Origin: Arenicellales bacterium
Lineage (GTDB): Bacteria > Pseudomonadota > Gammaproteobacteria > BMS3Bbin11
Reading direction: 5' to 3'
Assembly (NCBI GenBank): GCA_029287965.1
Contig: JARFQC010000247.1
Coordinates: 1-5,701 of the forward strand
DNA length: 5,701 nucleotides
Of this stretch, positions 4,407 to 5,701 are shown one piece after another (position 1 is the first letter of the stretch; each line of letters starts with the position of its first letter). The notes beneath the pieces were generated by a model. It was given only the letters and a program-made list of their open reading frames with translations. It ran no database searches and was not told the DNA's origin. The translations under genes and the position numbers were made by a program.

Positions 4407-5701
4407 ATGAATTTTAAGAATACCTTCACCGCCATCTCGTCGATATTCGCTTTACTGACTACGTCATTCTTCATCGCACAACCCGCTCTGGCTGATTCGC
4501 CGATCATGCGCGACGACTGGTATCTCGCACAGCCGGGTAACAAGGCAACACTGCAACTGTCCGGTCATAGAACCGAAAAAGCAGCTGCGGCTTATATACG
4601 CAAGAATAAAATCAGTGGCAAGGTCGGTTATTTCAGCACCCGTTTTAACGGTAAGCCCTGGTTTGCTGTCACCTATGGGGCATACAGCTCACTGGCCGAT
4701 GCACGCAAGGGCCTGGCGTCGCTGCCTGAATCACTGCGTACTCACGCCCCATGGCCACGCAAGTTCTCGGCCATCAAACCGCTGATCGATACTTCTGTTG
4801 CATCCGGTTCAACCAGTACGGGCGCAGCAGCGAGTCCCGCGCCGGCAACCAGACCTGTGCCTGTCAAAGCGCCGACAAGCAAAGATGCAGTCAGCCAGGC
4901 CCAGGCCGCCTATGACGCCGGGGATTACAGCAAGGCGCACGAACTCTGGCTTGCAGAAGCAGGCAAGGGCAATGCTGAAGCCCAGTTCAACATCGCTGTC
5001 ATGTACAGCCGCGGAGAAAGCATGAAGCGCGACAACGCCAAGGCCATTGAATGGTATACCCGCTCGGCCGAGCAGGGATACGCACCGGCCCAGTTCAACC
5101 TGGGTGCAGCGTACATGGATGGCGAGATCGTCAAGAGTGATGAAGCACTTGCGGCAACCTGGTGGCTCAAAGCCGCCCGGCAGGATTTCGTGCAGGCCCA
5201 GTTCAACATCGGCAGCCTGTACTGTCGTGGCATCGGCGTCGCCCAGGATGCCGAGCAATGCAAGTACTGGTATGCCAAGGCCGCCGAAAACGGCGATGAG
5301 CATGCCAGGAAAATGCTGGCCAGCATCAAGGCCAACGAGGCAGCAGCGGCGAAACAGCCCAAGCAGCCTCCCGAGACTCAACAAAAACCGGTTAAGAAAG
5401 CCGAACCTAAAACAGAGCCTAAACCCGAACCTAAACCCGAACCTAAACCCGAACCTAAACCCGAAACCGTCGCCAAGCCTGCAGCTGCCGTAACAAAGAG
5501 CCCGTCACAGCCATCCAGTCTGAAAGGCAACGAATGGTTCATGTCCCGCAACCCGGGGCACATGACTATCCAGTTGTATGGCAGCTGGGAACAGGCAAAT
5601 GTCAGTCAATTCGTCAAAACACACAATATTGCTGACAAGTCCCATGTCATGACCGTGTCGCGTATGGGGCGCACCTGGTTTGCGGTGGCTTACGGCGAGT
5701 T
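4407..5701 (+). CDS. Periplasmic SPOR–Sel1 repeat–SPOR protein (3' end outside window)
   Basis: The frame is open from ATG 4407 to the window edge, giving 431 residues with no stop. A signal peptide (1-29, hydrophobic 9-24, cleavage after A-L-A) sends it to the periplasm. Residues 36-124 form a SPOR-like domain, with T-L-Q-L (48-51), K-P-W-F-A-V-T-Y-G (83-91) and the closing P-W-P-R-K-F-S-A-I (115-123), as in DamX-type proteins. SPOR domains bind septal peptidoglycan lacking stem peptides. An A/P/S/T-rich linker (125-160) leads to a helical half repeat (162-188) and three Sel1-like repeats (about 190-225, 226-261 and 262-298), each opening with A-Q-F-N at an exact 36-residue spacing. Sel1 repeats usually mediate protein contacts. 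The only cysteines, C273 and C285, lie in the third repeat and could form a disulphide. A K-P-E-P linker (334-353) precedes a second SPOR-like domain from 375 onward, cut by the window. The start is chosen for the signal peptide and TGGAAG at 4396-4401. A role in cell division or envelope assembly is inferred. Confidence 0.9.
   Translation, partial: MNFKNTFTAISSIFALLTTSFFIAQPALADSPIMRDDWYLAQPGNKATLQLSGHRTEKAAAAYIRKNKISGKVGYFSTRFNGKPWFAVTYGAYSSLADARKGLASLPESLRTHAPWPRKFSAIKPLIDTSVASGSTSTGAAASPAPATRPVPVKAPTSKDAVSQAQAAYDAGDYSKAHELWLAEAGKGNAEAQFNIAVMYSRGESMKRDNAKAIEWYTRSAEQGYAPAQFNLGAAYMDGEIVKSDEALAATWWLKAARQDFVQAQFNIGSLYCRGIGVAQDAEQCKYWYAKAAENGDEHARKMLASIKANEAAAAKQPKQPPETQQKPVKKAEPKTEPKPEPKPEPKPEPKPETVAKPAAAVTKSPSQPSSLKGNEWFMSRNPGHMTIQLYGSWEQANVSQFVKTHNIADKSHVMTVSRMGRTWFAVAYGE
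5406..5465 (+). repeat. 12-bp tandem repeat encoding the K-P-E-P linker
   Basis: CCTAAACCCGAA occurs four times in perfect tandem at 5418-5465, preceded by one diverged copy (CCTAAAACAGAG, 5406-5417). The unit is four codons long, so copy changes keep the frame and only alter the length of the Pro/Lys/Glu linker before the second SPOR domain. The identical copies suggest recent slipped-strand expansion. Confidence 0.9.

Noticed and set aside
4809..5384. 191-residue minus-strand open frame opposite the SPOR/Sel1 gene
   Set aside because: It lies wholly antisense to a well-supported coding frame with Sel1 repeats, and its composition mirrors that frame. There is no family signal or ribosome site of its own.
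5047..5493. 148-residue plus-strand frame rich in N-P-N-L repeats
   Set aside because: It is the +1 shadow of the SPOR/Sel1 gene; the repeats are the 12-bp tandem repeat read out of frame.
1..5701. CRISPR, phage defence, insertion sequence or RNA gene
   Set aside because: No direct-repeat array, transposase, terminal inverted repeats, tRNA-like or rRNA-like sequence was seen; the window is filled by ordinary coding genes.

Overview
The window looks like a piece of a chromosome from a Gram-negative proteobacterium, most likely a gammaproteobacterium. This is inferred from the CRP-type regulator, the RecQ C-terminus, the SPOR-domain periplasmic protein and the YSC84/SYLF-type exported protein. 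Base composition is moderate and fairly even, and I see no transposase, integrase, tRNA, rRNA, CRISPR array or attachment site. The species cannot be named from the sequence alone.

Layout from left to right: (1) the 3' end of recQ (+), running off the left edge; (2) a 150-bp gap with a possible promoter, then a 194-residue membrane protein of unknown function (+) whose periplasmic part is a methionine-rich heptad coiled coil; (3) a compact convergent junction with a rho-independent-type terminator hairpin; (4) a leftward block, read right to left as a CRP/FNR-superfamily regulator, a very short YSC84/SYLF-like exported protein and a 699-residue fusion of a flippase-like membrane domain with a beta-propeller; (5) a 124-bp divergent intergenic region with a GGGCAA-N7-TTGCCC palindrome; (6) a rightward periplasmic protein with the order SPOR, Sel1 repeats, proline-rich linker, SPOR, running off the right edge.

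Apart from recQ and the regulator, all of these genes encode cell-envelope proteins. The SYLF-like gene and the membrane/propeller gene are 34 bp apart on the same strand and probably form a unit that handles lipid or another envelope component. The CRP-like regulator is divergent from the SPOR/Sel1 gene and directly upstream of the SYLF unit, so it could control both sides; no good TGTGA-N6-TCACA site was found to prove this.

The most noteworthy points are: the SYLF-like protein appears to have lost its central domain by an in-frame deletion; the flippase-like domain is fused to a TolB-like propeller; the coiled coil has Met at nearly every d position; and the SPOR/Sel1 protein carries two SPOR-like modules that align without gaps. 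None of these amounts to a proven new system, but the membrane/propeller plus SYLF pair is the best candidate for something undescribed.
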